This document shows positions 28,786 through 36,614 of a DNA stretch of 37,543 bases, piece after piece. This DNA comes from Pseudomonas sp. A-1 (GTDB lineage: Bacteria; Pseudomonadota; Gammaproteobacteria; Pseudomonadales; Pseudomonadaceae). How positions within the stretch are numbered: the first letter of the stretch is position 1; the number at the start of each line of letters is the position of its first letter. The position numbers and the translations under genes were made by a program. The notes below the pieces were generated by a model. It saw only the letters and a list, made by a program, of their open reading frames with translations. It had not been told where the DNA came from and did no database searches. The stretch covers positions 1-37,543 of the forward strand of contig NZ_SSTC01000045.1 in the NCBI RefSeq assembly GCF_004801855.1, read 5' to 3'.

Positions 28786-29235
28786 ATGGCACGCATTGGC
28801 GGCAAGAACTTCGACGTGAACCTGGGCGACCTGATGGTTCACGTCGAGACCTGCACCCTGGACATCACCGACAACACCGCCGTGGCGCAGGACCGCGGGG
28901 TGCCGAACGGGCACGTCGACGGCGACGTATCGGCCAGCGGCGAGATGGAATTCGATACCGCGAACTTCAACCTGCTGATCGAAGCGGCCCGCAGCGCCGG
29001 CAGCTTCCGCGAGCTCGCGCCGTTCGACTCGGTGTTCTTCGCCAAGGCCGGCGAGGAGGAGCTGAAGGTGGAGGCCTTCGGCTGCAAGTTGAAGGTCTCC
29101 AGCCTGCTGAACATCGACCCCAAGGGCGGCGAGAAGGCCAAGCACAAGGTGCCTTTCGACGTCACAAGTCCGGACTTCATCCGCATCAACGGCGTTCCGT
29201 ACCTGGCCGCGGCCGAGATCGAGGGCCTGCGCTGA
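28786..29235 (+). CDS. Tail tube protein, DUF2597
   Basis: The 149-residue protein fits DUF2597 of K139-type phages: IGGKNFDVNLGDLMVHVETCTLDITDNTAVAQDRGVPNGHVDGD, a duplicated beta pattern, and DFIRINGVPYL at the end. It forms the inner tail tube. Its stop overlaps the start of the zinc-finger gene as TGATG. Confidence 0.9.
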   Translation: MARIGGKNFDVNLGDLMVHVETCTLDITDNTAVAQDRGVPNGHVDGDVSASGEMEFDTANFNLLIEAARSAGSFRELAPFDSVFFAKAGEEELKVEAFGCKLKVSSLLNIDPKGGEKAKHKVPFDVTSPDFIRINGVPYLAAAEIEGLR

Positions 29236-29447
29236 TGACCGATTGGCTCGACCGCGCGAAGGAGCGCGAGGAGCTGGAGCGCGAGCTGGCCCTGAATGCC
29301 CAGCGGGCCATGGCCGACTTCTCCGCCCCCAGCCTTGACGAGTGCGCCGAGTGCGGCGAGCCGATCCCCGAGGCGCGCCGCGCCCTGGGCGGGGTGACCC
29401 GCTGCGTGGCCTGCCAGACCCTGTTCGAGAAGAGCACCCGCCGATGA
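29235..29447 (+). CDS. TraR/DksA-type zinc-finger protein
   Basis: The 70-residue protein has a charged N-terminal helix (DRAKEREELERELALNAQRAM) and a C4 zinc finger CAECGEPIPEARRALGG...RCVACQ, the TraR/DksA signature. TraR-like phage proteins bind RNA polymerase in the secondary channel and alter transcription. K139-type phages carry such a gene at this place, between tube and endolysin. ATG 29235 is fixed by the overlap with the tube stop. Confidence 0.88.
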   Translation: MTDWLDRAKEREELERELALNAQRAMADFSAPSLDECAECGEPIPEARRALGGVTRCVACQTLFEKSTRR

Positions 29448-29836
29448 CCAAGAGCCCCTGGCCGAACTTCAGCTACGCCGAGCTGCGCTGCCGCTGCGGC
29501 AAGTGCGACAGCGACGGCTCCGAGATGGACCCGGCGTTCATGGCGCAGCTGCAGCGCCTGCGCGAGCTGTACGGCAAGCCGCTGGTGATCACCAGCCCCT
29601 ACCGCTGCCGTCGGCACCCGGTGGAGGCGCGCAAGGCCACACCGGGCGCGCACAGCCTGGGCTGCGCGGTGGACATCGCCTGCAGCGGCGCCCAGGCCGT
29701 CGAGATCCTGCGCCTGGCGATGACCCTGCCGTTCACCGGCATAGGCATCGACCAGAAAGGCGGCGGCCGTTTCATCCACCTGGACATGGCACCGGACGCC
29801 CCCGGACGCCCGCGTCCGACGATCTGGAGCTACTGA
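29444..29836 (+). CDS. M15-family endolysin (D-Ala-D-Ala carboxypeptidase-like)
   Basis: The 130-residue protein belongs to peptidase family M15A/M15_3. It begins WPNFSYAELRCRCGKCD and has the zinc and catalytic residues in GAHSLGCAVDIAC (H and D of the HxxxxxxD pattern) and FIHLDMAPD (the second His). It should cut peptide cross-links in the cell wall to lyse the host. The ATG at 29444 overlaps the previous stop as ATGA. No signal peptide is seen, so a holin is needed. Confidence 0.9.
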   Translation: MTKSPWPNFSYAELRCRCGKCDSDGSEMDPAFMAQLQRLRELYGKPLVITSPYRCRRHPVEARKATPGAHSLGCAVDIACSGAQAVEILRLAMTLPFTGIGIDQKGGGRFIHLDMAPDAPGRPRPTIWSY

Positions 29837-29837
29837 G

Positions 29838-30200
29838 ATGCCGTTTCTCAGCGAACTGGAACTGCGCCACGTGCCGGGCGGCGACACCTGGAAGGTGGCC
29901 AAGCCGCTGCAGTACCGCGACCGCCGGCGCCGCCTGGTGGTGGTGCCGATCGGCTACCGCACCGACCTGGCCAGCGTGCCGCGCATCGCCTGGCGCATCG
30001 TGCCGCGCGACCACGGCCCGGCGCGCCGGCCGGCGGTGGTGCACGACTACATCTACACGAACCAGACCCACCGCTTCAGCAAGGCGCAGGCCGACCGGAT
30101 GTTCTACGAGGCGCTGCTCGAGGAGGGGGTGAGCAAGCCCTTGGCCTGGCTGATGTACGCCGCGGTGCGCATCGGCGGGCGCGGCAACTGGAGTGCCTGA
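29838..30200 (+). CDS. DUF1353 protein
   Basis: The 120-residue protein shows the DUF1353 block: FRTDLASVPRI-type (here YRTDLASVPRIAWRIVPRDHGPARRPAVVHDYIY) with conserved Asp, His and Asp residues, then DRMFYEALLEEGVSKPLAWLMYAAVRIGGRGNW. The family is found next to endolysin genes in phages and may be a metal-binding lysis accessory, but its function is not established. Confidence 0.85.
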   Translation: MPFLSELELRHVPGGDTWKVAKPLQYRDRRRRLVVVPIGYRTDLASVPRIAWRIVPRDHGPARRPAVVHDYIYTNQTHRFSKAQADRMFYEALLEEGVSKPLAWLMYAAVRIGGRGNWSA

Positions 30201-30201
30201 T

Positions 30202-30471
30202 ATGGAGCTGATGGAGAAGCTGATGGCTGTGATGCCCGACCTGCTGCTGAGCGCCGCGCTGGCCTTCCAGGTGTTCCTGTTCCGCCAGGTCACCGAGACC
30301 CGCCGCGACCTGCTGGAGCTACGGGTGGAACTGGCCGGCAACTACGTGCGCAACGACGCCATCGAGCGCCTGGCGCAGCGTGTCGACGACAGCGTGCTGC
30401 GCCTGGAGAACCGTCTGGAGCGGCACCTGGAAACCTACTTCGCCAACCTGAACAAGAGAACCCACGCATGA
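30202..30471 (+). CDS. Small single-pass membrane protein, possible holin or spanin
   Basis: The 89-residue protein starts at ATG 30202; a GTG at 30193 is in frame but overlaps the DUF1353 gene. It has one hydrophobic stretch (about 12-27, LLLSAALAFQVFLF) followed by a long charged helix (RRDLLELRVELAGNYVRNDAIERLAQRVDDSVLRLENRLERHLETYF), a plausible coiled coil. In this position after the endolysin it could be a holin-like or i-spanin-like protein. No family is recognised, so the role remains open. Confidence 0.6.
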   Translation: MELMEKLMAVMPDLLLSAALAFQVFLFRQVTETRRDLLELRVELAGNYVRNDAIERLAQRVDDSVLRLENRLERHLETYFANLNKRTHA

Positions 30472-30755
30472 ACGAGCAACGCCAGATCGTCCTGTCCATC
30501 GGCTCGGCCGATTTCAGCTTCACCCTGGGCGCCCAGGACGTGACCAAGTACTTCAACGCCATGACCCCGGCCAACAAGGTGGCCCCGGCGCACAACCTGC
30601 TGGTGACCACCGTGCAGACCGACCAGCGCGATGCGCTGCGCCCGCTGCTGGGTAACCCGGTGATGACCATGAAGCTGGCCGGCACGCTGCTCGAGGAGTA
30701 CTCGCCGGACGTCGAGGTGACGGTAAAAAAGCCCTCGAGCGAGCCGAACGACTGA
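30468..30755 (+). CDS. Tail assembly chaperone, short form (gpE-like)
   Basis: The 95-residue zero-frame protein resembles phage tail assembly chaperones (DFSFTLGAQDVTKYFNAMTPANKVAPAHNLLVTTV...LLEEYSPDVEV). It ends 24 bases after a slippery site. Such proteins coat the tape measure during tail assembly. The ATG at 30468 overlaps the previous stop. The gene lies just before the tape measure gene, as in other tailed phages. Confidence 0.88.
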   Translation: MNEQRQIVLSIGSADFSFTLGAQDVTKYFNAMTPANKVAPAHNLLVTTVQTDQRDALRPLLGNPVMTMKLAGTLLEEYSPDVEVTVKKPSSEPND

Positions 30756-30919
30756 CCGAGGACGGCCTGGGCCAGTTGCTGGCCCTGGCCGAACGCTGGC
30801 TGCCCGGCGCCGAACCGTCGGCGGAGAACATGGGCACGGCCAAGTGGCTGGAAGACGAACACTGGAGACGCCTGGAGATCGCCGTGGCCAACGGCATCGC
30901 CCGGGCGTTGAACGGCTGA
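30468..30919 (+). CDS. Tail assembly chaperone, -1 frameshift product (gpE-E'-like)
   Basis: The heptamer A-AAA-AAG lies at 30725-30731, phased so that AAA and AAG are zero-frame codons 86-88. A -1 slip there joins a frame starting ALERAERLTEDGLGQLLALAERW...WLEDEHWRRLEIAVANGIARALNG and ending at 30919, making a 150-residue protein. The long form with a short hydrophobic-helical tail is the rule for phage gpG-GT/gpE-E' pairs. A GGGCCAG/CTGGCCC hairpin lies 31 bases downstream, farther than usual for a stimulator. Confidence 0.85.
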
Positions 30920-30935
30920 AATGGCCCGGAATGGC

Positions 30936-30979
30936 GGTATGTATGCGATATGTAATCGGTATGTATTCGGTACGAATCG
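30936..30979. repeat. 11-bp tandem repeats before the tape measure gene
   Basis: Four consecutive 11-bp units read GGTATGTATGC, GATATGTAATC, GGTATGTATTC and GGTACGAATCG. The first three are close (consensus GGTATGTATNC) and the fourth has diverged. The unit equals one DNA helical turn. The stretch is AT-rich, noncoding and sits in the 90-base gap between the chaperone frameshift stop and the tape measure start. Confidence 0.7.
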
Positions 30980-31009
30980 ACATGCGCCGCGCTCAATGGG
31001 TGACGATCC

Positions 31010-32947
31010 ATGGCTGACACCAACGCCGCGCTGAACTTCATCCTCAAGCTGACCGATCAGGTCACTGCGCCCCTGGGCAAGGTGAAGATGGGCTTCAACG
31101 ACCTGGCCGAGAAGGCGCAGGCGAACATCGTGCAGATGGGCGCCGGGCTGGCCGGCATGGTCGGCGCCGGCGTGGCCATCAACGAGGCGCTGCAGCCGGC
31201 GCTGGAGATGAACCGCCGGCTGGCCGAGGTGCGCTCGCTGGGCGTGGCCGAGGAGGCGCTGGACCGGCTGAACAGCAAGGCCCTGGAGTTCAGCGTGGCC
31301 TACGGCGAGAACGCCGAGGAGTTCGTGGCCTCGGCCTACGACATCCAGGGCGCGATCTCCGGGCTGGTGGGCAGCGAGCTATCAACCTTCACCACCGCCT
31401 CCGCGATCATGGCCAAGGCGACCAAGGCCAGCGCGACGACGATGTCCGACTACGTCGGGACGATGTACGGCATCTTCCAGAAGCAGGCCGACGCCATGGG
31501 CAAGGAGAACTGGATCAACGATCTGGCCAGCCAGACCGCCTACGCCCTGAACATCTTCAAGACCGACGGCGAGGGCATGAGCCAGGCGTTCACCTCGCTG
31601 GGCGCCTCGGCCCAATCGGCCGGCATCTCGCTGACCGAGCAGATGGCCATCATGGGCACGCTGCAGGCGACCATGAGCGGCAGCGAGGCGGGCACCAAGT
31701 ACAAGGCGTTCCTCGCCGGCGTCGGCAATGCCCAGAAGGAGCTTGGCCTGTCCTTCGTCGACAGCCAGGGCCGCATGCTGCCGATGCTCGACATCCTGGA
31801 GAAACTCAACGGCAAGTTCGGCGACACGCTGGAGGTCGCCGAGGCCGACCAGTTGAAGAAGGCCTTCGGCTCCGACGAGGCCATGGCGCTGCTCCAGTTG
31901 CTGATGCCGCAGGTCGACAGCCTGGGCAGCAGCATCGAGTCGCTGGGCAAGATCAAGGGGCTGGACTACGCGGCGAACATGGCCAAGGTGATGGTCGACC
32001 CGTGGCAGCAGTTCGGCTCGGCGGTGCAGGCCTTGCGCATCGCCTTCGGCCAGGTGCTGATCCCGATGCTGACGCCGCTGATGGAGCGGCTGACCGGCAT
32101 CGCCGGCACGCTGACGCGCTGGATCGACATGTTCCCCAACATCGCCCGGGTGGTCGGCATCGCCACGCTGGCGGTGTTCGGGCTGACTGCAGGTGTGGCG
32201 GCGATCACCTTCGTGGTGGGGCTGGCGAAGATGGCCTGGCTGGCCTTGTCCGCCTCCATCTGGGCCAGCCCGCTCACCTGGATCGTGATCGGCATCGCTG
32301 CGGTCGTGGCGGCCGTGATCTGGGTGACCAACCACTGGGACGAGCTGAAGGCCTCCTTCGGCAATACGGCCTGGTTCCAAGCGCTGGTGTCCGTGCTGAC
32401 GCCGGTGGTGCTGCTGTTCCGCGTGTTCGGTGCGCTGCTCGAGGTGCTGTGGGTCGGCCTGCAGATGGGCATCGGCTACGGCTCGCAGTTCGTGGCCTGG
32501 CTGCTCCAGCTTGAGGCCGTCACCAGCACGGCCAAGGCGGTCTGGGATGGCTTCATCTGGGCGCTGACCAACGTGTCGCCCTTCGCCCTGCTCGGCGATG
32601 CCCTGCAGTACCTGATCGGGCTGCTGAACAAGATTCCGGGCATCGAGATCGACGCCAGCTTCGGTGACATACCGACCATGCCCGAGCTGCCCGGAACCGC
32701 CCCGGCCATGTCCGCCGCCGAGCAGGCCGTCCGCGCGCAGAAGGCGCAGGAGACCATCAACGCGGCCATCCCCAGCCTCTCGCCGCAGCGGCCGACAGCG
32801 GTGCCGCCAGGAGGCCTGCTGACCAGCATCCAGAACACCCAGACGCAGAACCGCGGCAACCATATCGAGAAGGTCGAGATCCACACCGGCAAGGCCATGA
32901 GCCCGCTGGAGCTGGAAAACATGATGAGCATGGCGGTGGGCGGATGA
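31010..32947 (+). CDS. Tail tape measure protein
   Basis: The 645-residue protein sets tail length. It starts with ALNFILKLTDQVTAPLGKVKMGF, the classic tape-measure start, then a long helical TP901-type core with repeated sequence (GSELSTFTTASAIMAKATKASATTMSDYVGTMYGIFQ), and at about 380-460 a hydrophobic region (VVGIATLAVFGLTAGVAAITFVVGLA... WIVIGIAAVVAAVIWV) that may form membrane helices for DNA injection. The C-terminus is hydrophilic. There is no strong ribosome binding site, and it follows the 11-bp repeats by 30 bases. It is short for a tape measure, suggesting a short tail. Confidence 0.9.
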   Translation: MADTNAALNFILKLTDQVTAPLGKVKMGFNDLAEKAQANIVQMGAGLAGMVGAGVAINEALQPALEMNRRLAEVRSLGVAEEALDRLNSKALEFSVAYGENAEEFVASAYDIQGAISGLVGSELSTFTTASAIMAKATKASATTMSDYVGTMYGIFQKQADAMGKENWINDLASQTAYALNIFKTDGEGMSQAFTSLGASAQSAGISLTEQMAIMGTLQATMSGSEAGTKYKAFLAGVGNAQKELGLSFVDSQGRMLPMLDILEKLNGKFGDTLEVAEADQLKKAFGSDEAMALLQLLMPQVDSLGSSIESLGKIKGLDYAANMAKVMVDPWQQFGSAVQALRIAFGQVLIPMLTPLMERLTGIAGTLTRWIDMFPNIARVVGIATLAVFGLTAGVAAITFVVGLAKMAWLALSASIWASPLTWIVIGIAAVVAAVIWVTNHWDELKASFGNTAWFQALVSVLTPVVLLFRVFGALLEVLWVGLQMGIGYGSQFVAWLLQLEAVTSTAKAVWDGFIWALTNVSPFALLGDALQYLIGLLNKIPGIEIDASFGDIPTMPELPGTAPAMSAAEQAVRAQKAQETINAAIPSLSPQRPTAVPPGGLLTSIQNTQTQNRGNHIEKVEIHTGKAMSPLELENMMSMAVGG

Positions 32948-33261
32948 GCGAGTACATCGACCTGCTGATCGTCAACAACGACCTGGCCCTGGACGCCGGC
33001 CGCCAGCCGCTGCTGGTGGATGACCGGGCCAGCATCGCCCAGGACATCGCCCACATGATCCGCGACAGCGGCCTGCTGGTGACGCTGGTGGCCGAGCGCG
33101 ACCGGCTGCGCCAACGCGACTGCATCCAGCAGCTGGAGCTGCTGGTGGAGACCGACGAGCGCCTGGTGCCTGGCACGGCGCAGATCGCCCAGGTGGAGCC
33201 GGGCCAGTACCTGGTGACCGCCAAGACCCTGAAGTTCGGCAGTATCGAGGTGAGCCTGTGA
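32944..33261 (+). CDS. DUF2590 baseplate protein
   Basis: The 105-residue protein shows the DUF2590 pattern of K139-type phages: YIDLLIVNNDLALDAGRQPLLVDDRASIAQDIAHMIRDSGLLVTLVAERD. It is in the place of P2 gpW, which links the tail to the baseplate, and likely belongs to the gp25/W lysozyme-like baseplate family. Its stop overlaps the GTG of gene J by four bases. Confidence 0.85.
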   Translation: MSEYIDLLIVNNDLALDAGRQPLLVDDRASIAQDIAHMIRDSGLLVTLVAERDRLRQRDCIQQLELLVETDERLVPGTAQIAQVEPGQYLVTAKTLKFGSIEVSL

Positions 33262-34433
33262 GCGACGTGGATTTCAAGAAGGCGCTGATGGATGCCGGCA
33301 TCCCGACCACCGAGGCCGGGCTGCGCCAGGCGTGGGAAAGCGAGGCGGCGGCGCAGGGCAGCCAGCTCAGCAACACCAGCGCCTACTCGCCGTTCTGGCG
33401 GGTGGTCACCGCGCTGGTGACCAAGCCGGTGCTGTGGCTGCTGGAGTTCGTCAGCGGCACGGTGCTGCCGAACTTCTTCGTGAAGACGGCCCGCGACAGC
33501 TGGCTGGACATGCTGGCCTGGCAGGTGAACGTGGAGCGCAAGGCGGCGACCCGCGCCGAGGGGGTGATCCTGTTCACCCGCAGCACCACGGCGGGCGCCC
33601 TGGAGGTGCCGGCCGGCACGCGGGTGCGCTCGGTGTCGATCAACGGCAACGTCTACGAGCTTGCCACCCTGGCGGCGGCGAGCTTCGCCGATGGTCAGGC
33701 GCAGCGCGAGATCGCGGTGCGCGCGGTGGCCGCCGGCAGCGGCTACAACCTGGCCCCGGGCTACTACGCGATCCTGCCGGAGCCGGTGACCGGCATCGTC
33801 CAGGTGGTGAACGCGGAGAACTGGCTGACCCAGCCAGGCACCGACAAGGAGCCCGACGACGACCTGCGCCTGCGCGTGCGCAACCAGTACTCGGCGGTGA
33901 ACCAGTGGCACACCGATGCGGTGTACCGGGCGATGATCACCTCGTTCCAGGGCGTGCGCGCCGACGGGGTGTACTTCGAGCACAACGCGCCGCGCGGCCC
34001 GGGCAGCGCCAACGCCTACGTGCTGTTCGAGGCGGACACGCCGGCCGAGAGCTACCTGGAGCAGATCAACGCCTACATCAACGACCAGGGCAACCACGGC
34101 CACGGCGACGACCTGCAGGTGCTGGCGATGCCGGAAACCCTGCACGACGTGAGCCTGACGGTGTGGCCGAAGGCGACGGTGGGCGCCGAGCAGCACGCCG
34201 CGCTGCAGGCGGAGATCGAGCTGTTCATCCGCGCCGCCTTCCGCGAGAGCACCGCCAGCGACTACCAGCCGACGCTGACCTATCCGCAGTCGCGCTTCTC
34301 CTTCAGCCGCCTGGGCGAAGAGCTGCACCAGCAGTTCCCGGGCATCGACTCGCTGCGCTTCGCCAACGAGGACATCGTTTCGGAGCTGGCCATCCCGCGC
34401 CTGCAGAACCTGACGGTGACGATCGATGCTTAA
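33258..34433 (+). CDS. J: Baseplate assembly protein, P2 gpJ-like
   Basis: The 391-residue protein belongs to the J/gp47 family: SAYSPFWRVVTALVTKPVLWLLEFVSGTVLPNFFVKTA, the repeated G-x-R... VPAGTRVRSVSINGNVYELATLA block, EPDDDLRLRVRNQYSAVNQWHTDAVYRAMITSFQGVRAD, and a C-terminal beta part. It forms the wedge of the baseplate. The start is GTG 33258, overlapping the DUF2590 stop; the C-terminus overlaps gene I by eight bases. Confidence 0.92.
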   Translation: MSDVDFKKALMDAGIPTTEAGLRQAWESEAAAQGSQLSNTSAYSPFWRVVTALVTKPVLWLLEFVSGTVLPNFFVKTARDSWLDMLAWQVNVERKAATRAEGVILFTRSTTAGALEVPAGTRVRSVSINGNVYELATLAAASFADGQAQREIAVRAVAAGSGYNLAPGYYAILPEPVTGIVQVVNAENWLTQPGTDKEPDDDLRLRVRNQYSAVNQWHTDAVYRAMITSFQGVRADGVYFEHNAPRGPGSANAYVLFEADTPAESYLEQINAYINDQGNHGHGDDLQVLAMPETLHDVSLTVWPKATVGAEQHAALQAEIELFIRAAFRESTASDYQPTLTYPQSRFSFSRLGEELHQQFPGIDSLRFANEDIVSELAIPRLQNLTVTIDA

Positions 34434-35001
34434 GCTCAGCCTGCCGTTCTGGCTCGACGGTACCGAGCTGGCCAAGCTGCGCGCCGCCGCGCAGAACTGG
34501 TGGGGCAAGGTCGAGAACTGGCTGCGCTGGCCGCTGCTGCAGCTCGATCCGCAGACCTGCCACCTGACGGTGCTGGACCTGCTGGCCTGGCAGCGCGACA
34601 TCTCCCGCTTCGTCGGTGAACCGGAAAGCCTGTACCGCCTGCGCGTGAAGTGGGCCTTCAGCAACGCGGTGGACGCCGGCAGCGGCGCCGGGATGCTGCG
34701 GATCTTCCAGCGCCTCGGGGTCGGCTACGTGGAGCTCGAGGAGCGCTTCGACCCGGTCGACTGGGACGTGATCCGCCTGCACCTGACCGATGCCCAACTG
34801 AGCCGCTCGCCCACCCTGCTGCGGGTGATCACCCAGCAGTATGGGCGCACCTGCCGCCGCTACGAGTTCGCAACCATCACCCCGGTGTCCGTCGGCATCG
34901 TCCTGGCCGACTTCAACGACGACCAGCAAACGCTGGTGGCGCGCCTGGAGCCGCCGGTGGTGGTCATCAACGAATTGGCGCTGGTCGCCAGCCAGCCCTG
35001 A
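34426..35001 (+). CDS. I: Tail protein I, P2 gpI-like
   Basis: The 191-residue protein resembles the tail protein I family: LKLSLPFWLDGTELAKLRAAAQNWW, LLQLDPQTCHLTVLDLLAWQRDISRFVGEPESLYRLRVKWAFSNAVDAG, and LRVITQQYGRTCRRYEFATITPVSVGI at the end. It is a baseplate component that links gpJ to the tail fibre. The gene overlaps J and is followed after 15 bases by the fibre gene. Confidence 0.88.
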   Translation: MLKLSLPFWLDGTELAKLRAAAQNWWGKVENWLRWPLLQLDPQTCHLTVLDLLAWQRDISRFVGEPESLYRLRVKWAFSNAVDAGSGAGMLRIFQRLGVGYVELEERFDPVDWDVIRLHLTDAQLSRSPTLLRVITQQYGRTCRRYEFATITPVSVGIVLADFNDDQQTLVARLEPPVVVINELALVASQP

Positions 35002-35016
35002 CCCAGGAGTACCCCC

Positions 35017-36606
35017 ATGGCAGCAAGCATTACCCTCGCCGGCGAGGATCTGATCGCCCAGAAGCAGGCAGCCCAGGAGGTTCTGACCGTCGCCCGCTTC
35101 GTGCTGGCCAACGTGCCGGGCCTCGACCACAACGCGGCCGTGGACCGCGCCGCGGGCATGCCGCCCGCCGGGCAGATCGTGCACGTCGCCGAGGTGACCC
35201 GTTCGGGCTATGTGAACCCGCGGCAGGTGGTGTACAGCATGATGGTCGGCTCCAACGTCGGCGACTGGGACTTCAACTGGATCGGCCTGGAGACCGAGGA
35301 GGACGTGCTGCTGGCGGTCGCCTACGTGCCGACCCAGCAGAAGCGCAAGAACATCCCGCCGCTGCAGATCGGCAACAACATCACCCGCAACTTCCTGGTG
35401 GAGTTCAACGGTGCTCAGGAGCTGACCGGTCTGACTGTGGATGCCAGTACCTGGCAGCACGACTTCACCGTGCGCCTGCTCGGCATCGACGCACGCGAGC
35501 GGATGAGCAACCGCGACACCTTCGGCCGCGCCTGCTTCCTGGCCGACAGCCTGCAGATGGAGAAGATGTTCGGCGCCTACCAGCTGAAGGCCGGCATCGC
35601 CTACGTGGAAGGCATCCGCGTCGAGCTGGTCGAGCCGGTGGGCGTGCAGCTGCCGGCGCTGCCGGCCAAGGCCTGGCTGGACGTGGCCCTGGAGCGGCAG
35701 GCCAGCGACGTGGTGGCGAGCTGGCAGGTGGTGTTCGGTGCCGACCTGGTGGACACCACCGACGCCAACGGCGTGGCGCACTACCGGGTACCGCTGGCCG
35801 ACATCCCCGACACCAGCACCATCACCGACCTGCGCACCGTCGAGCCGATCGGCGGCGCGCTGGTGCAGCACTTCGCCGCGCGCAACGGCGACTACGCCAA
35901 CCTGCGCGCCCGGGCGACCACCAAGGAGGACGTGGGCCTGGGCAACCTGCCGAACGCCAAGAGCGATGACCCGACGACAGACAGCAGCGAGATCCTCGCC
36001 ACCACCAAGGCGCTGCAGGCCAGCAAGAAGGCAGTGGAGGACCCGCTGGTCGGCCAGGTGGCCACCTTTGCCATGAGCGCCGCCCCCAGCGGCTGGTTGA
36101 AAGCCAACGGCGCGGCAGTATCGCGGATCACCTATGCGGCGTTGTTCGCCAGCATCGGCACGCTGTACGGCACCGGCAACGGCAGCACCACCTTCAATCT
36201 GCCGGACCTGCGCGGCCAGTTCCCGCGCTACTGGGACGACGGCCGCGGCATTGACACCGGACGGGCACTGGGCAGCGACCAGGATGGGGCGATCCAGAGC
36301 CACGGGCATACGGGTAGCACGGGGGCGAATGGCGGGCACACTCACACTGGCTCCACCAGCACCGATGGGGCACACAGCCATGATGTGCCTGTGCACTCTG
36401 GGATTTGGCCGTCCGACGGGCCGACCCCCTGGGGCTCCTCCGCGGAGCCGAATACCAGCAAGGCATCCGGCACGTCCGGCAGCCACGGGCACATCCTCAA
36501 CATCAACCCCGTCCCCGACCACACCCACCCCGTCACCATCAACGCGACAGGCGGGGCCGAGACGCGCCCGAGAAACACCGCGCTGCTCGCCTGCATCAAG
36601 TACTGA
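35017..36606 (+). CDS. H: Tail fibre protein with collar domain and HxH tip motifs
   Basis: The 529-residue protein starts with a tail-collar N-terminal domain of the DUF3751 type (residues 1-160; LIAQKQAAQEVLTVARFVLANVPGLD, GYVNPRQVVYSMMVGSNVGDWDFNWIGLE). A linker and a LRTVEPIGGALVQHFAARNGDYANLRARATTKEDVGLGNLPN-like segment follow (about 280-320). Residues 347-410 are a tail-collar domain (GWLKANGAAVSRITYAALFASIGTLYG...FNLPDLRGQFPRYWDDGRG). The C-terminal 110 residues hold five HxH motifs (HGH, HTH, HSH, HGH, HTH) in a Gly/Ser/Thr-rich context, like metal-binding sites in phage fibre tips. It binds the host receptor. AGGAG precedes the ATG. Confidence 0.9.
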   Translation: MAASITLAGEDLIAQKQAAQEVLTVARFVLANVPGLDHNAAVDRAAGMPPAGQIVHVAEVTRSGYVNPRQVVYSMMVGSNVGDWDFNWIGLETEEDVLLAVAYVPTQQKRKNIPPLQIGNNITRNFLVEFNGAQELTGLTVDASTWQHDFTVRLLGIDARERMSNRDTFGRACFLADSLQMEKMFGAYQLKAGIAYVEGIRVELVEPVGVQLPALPAKAWLDVALERQASDVVASWQVVFGADLVDTTDANGVAHYRVPLADIPDTSTITDLRTVEPIGGALVQHFAARNGDYANLRARATTKEDVGLGNLPNAKSDDPTTDSSEILATTKALQASKKAVEDPLVGQVATFAMSAAPSGWLKANGAAVSRITYAALFASIGTLYGTGNGSTTFNLPDLRGQFPRYWDDGRGIDTGRALGSDQDGAIQSHGHTGSTGANGGHTHTGSTSTDGAHSHDVPVHSGIWPSDGPTPWGSSAEPNTSKASGTSGSHGHILNINPVPDHTHPVTINATGGAETRPRNTALLACIKY

Positions 36607-36614
36607 GGCCGCCC

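Noticed and set aside
26845-29451. An 868-codon leftward open frame across the tail sheath and tube genes
   Set aside because: Composition is Arg/His/Ala/Gly-rich and it opposes several well-identified late genes with tightly spaced starts and stops.
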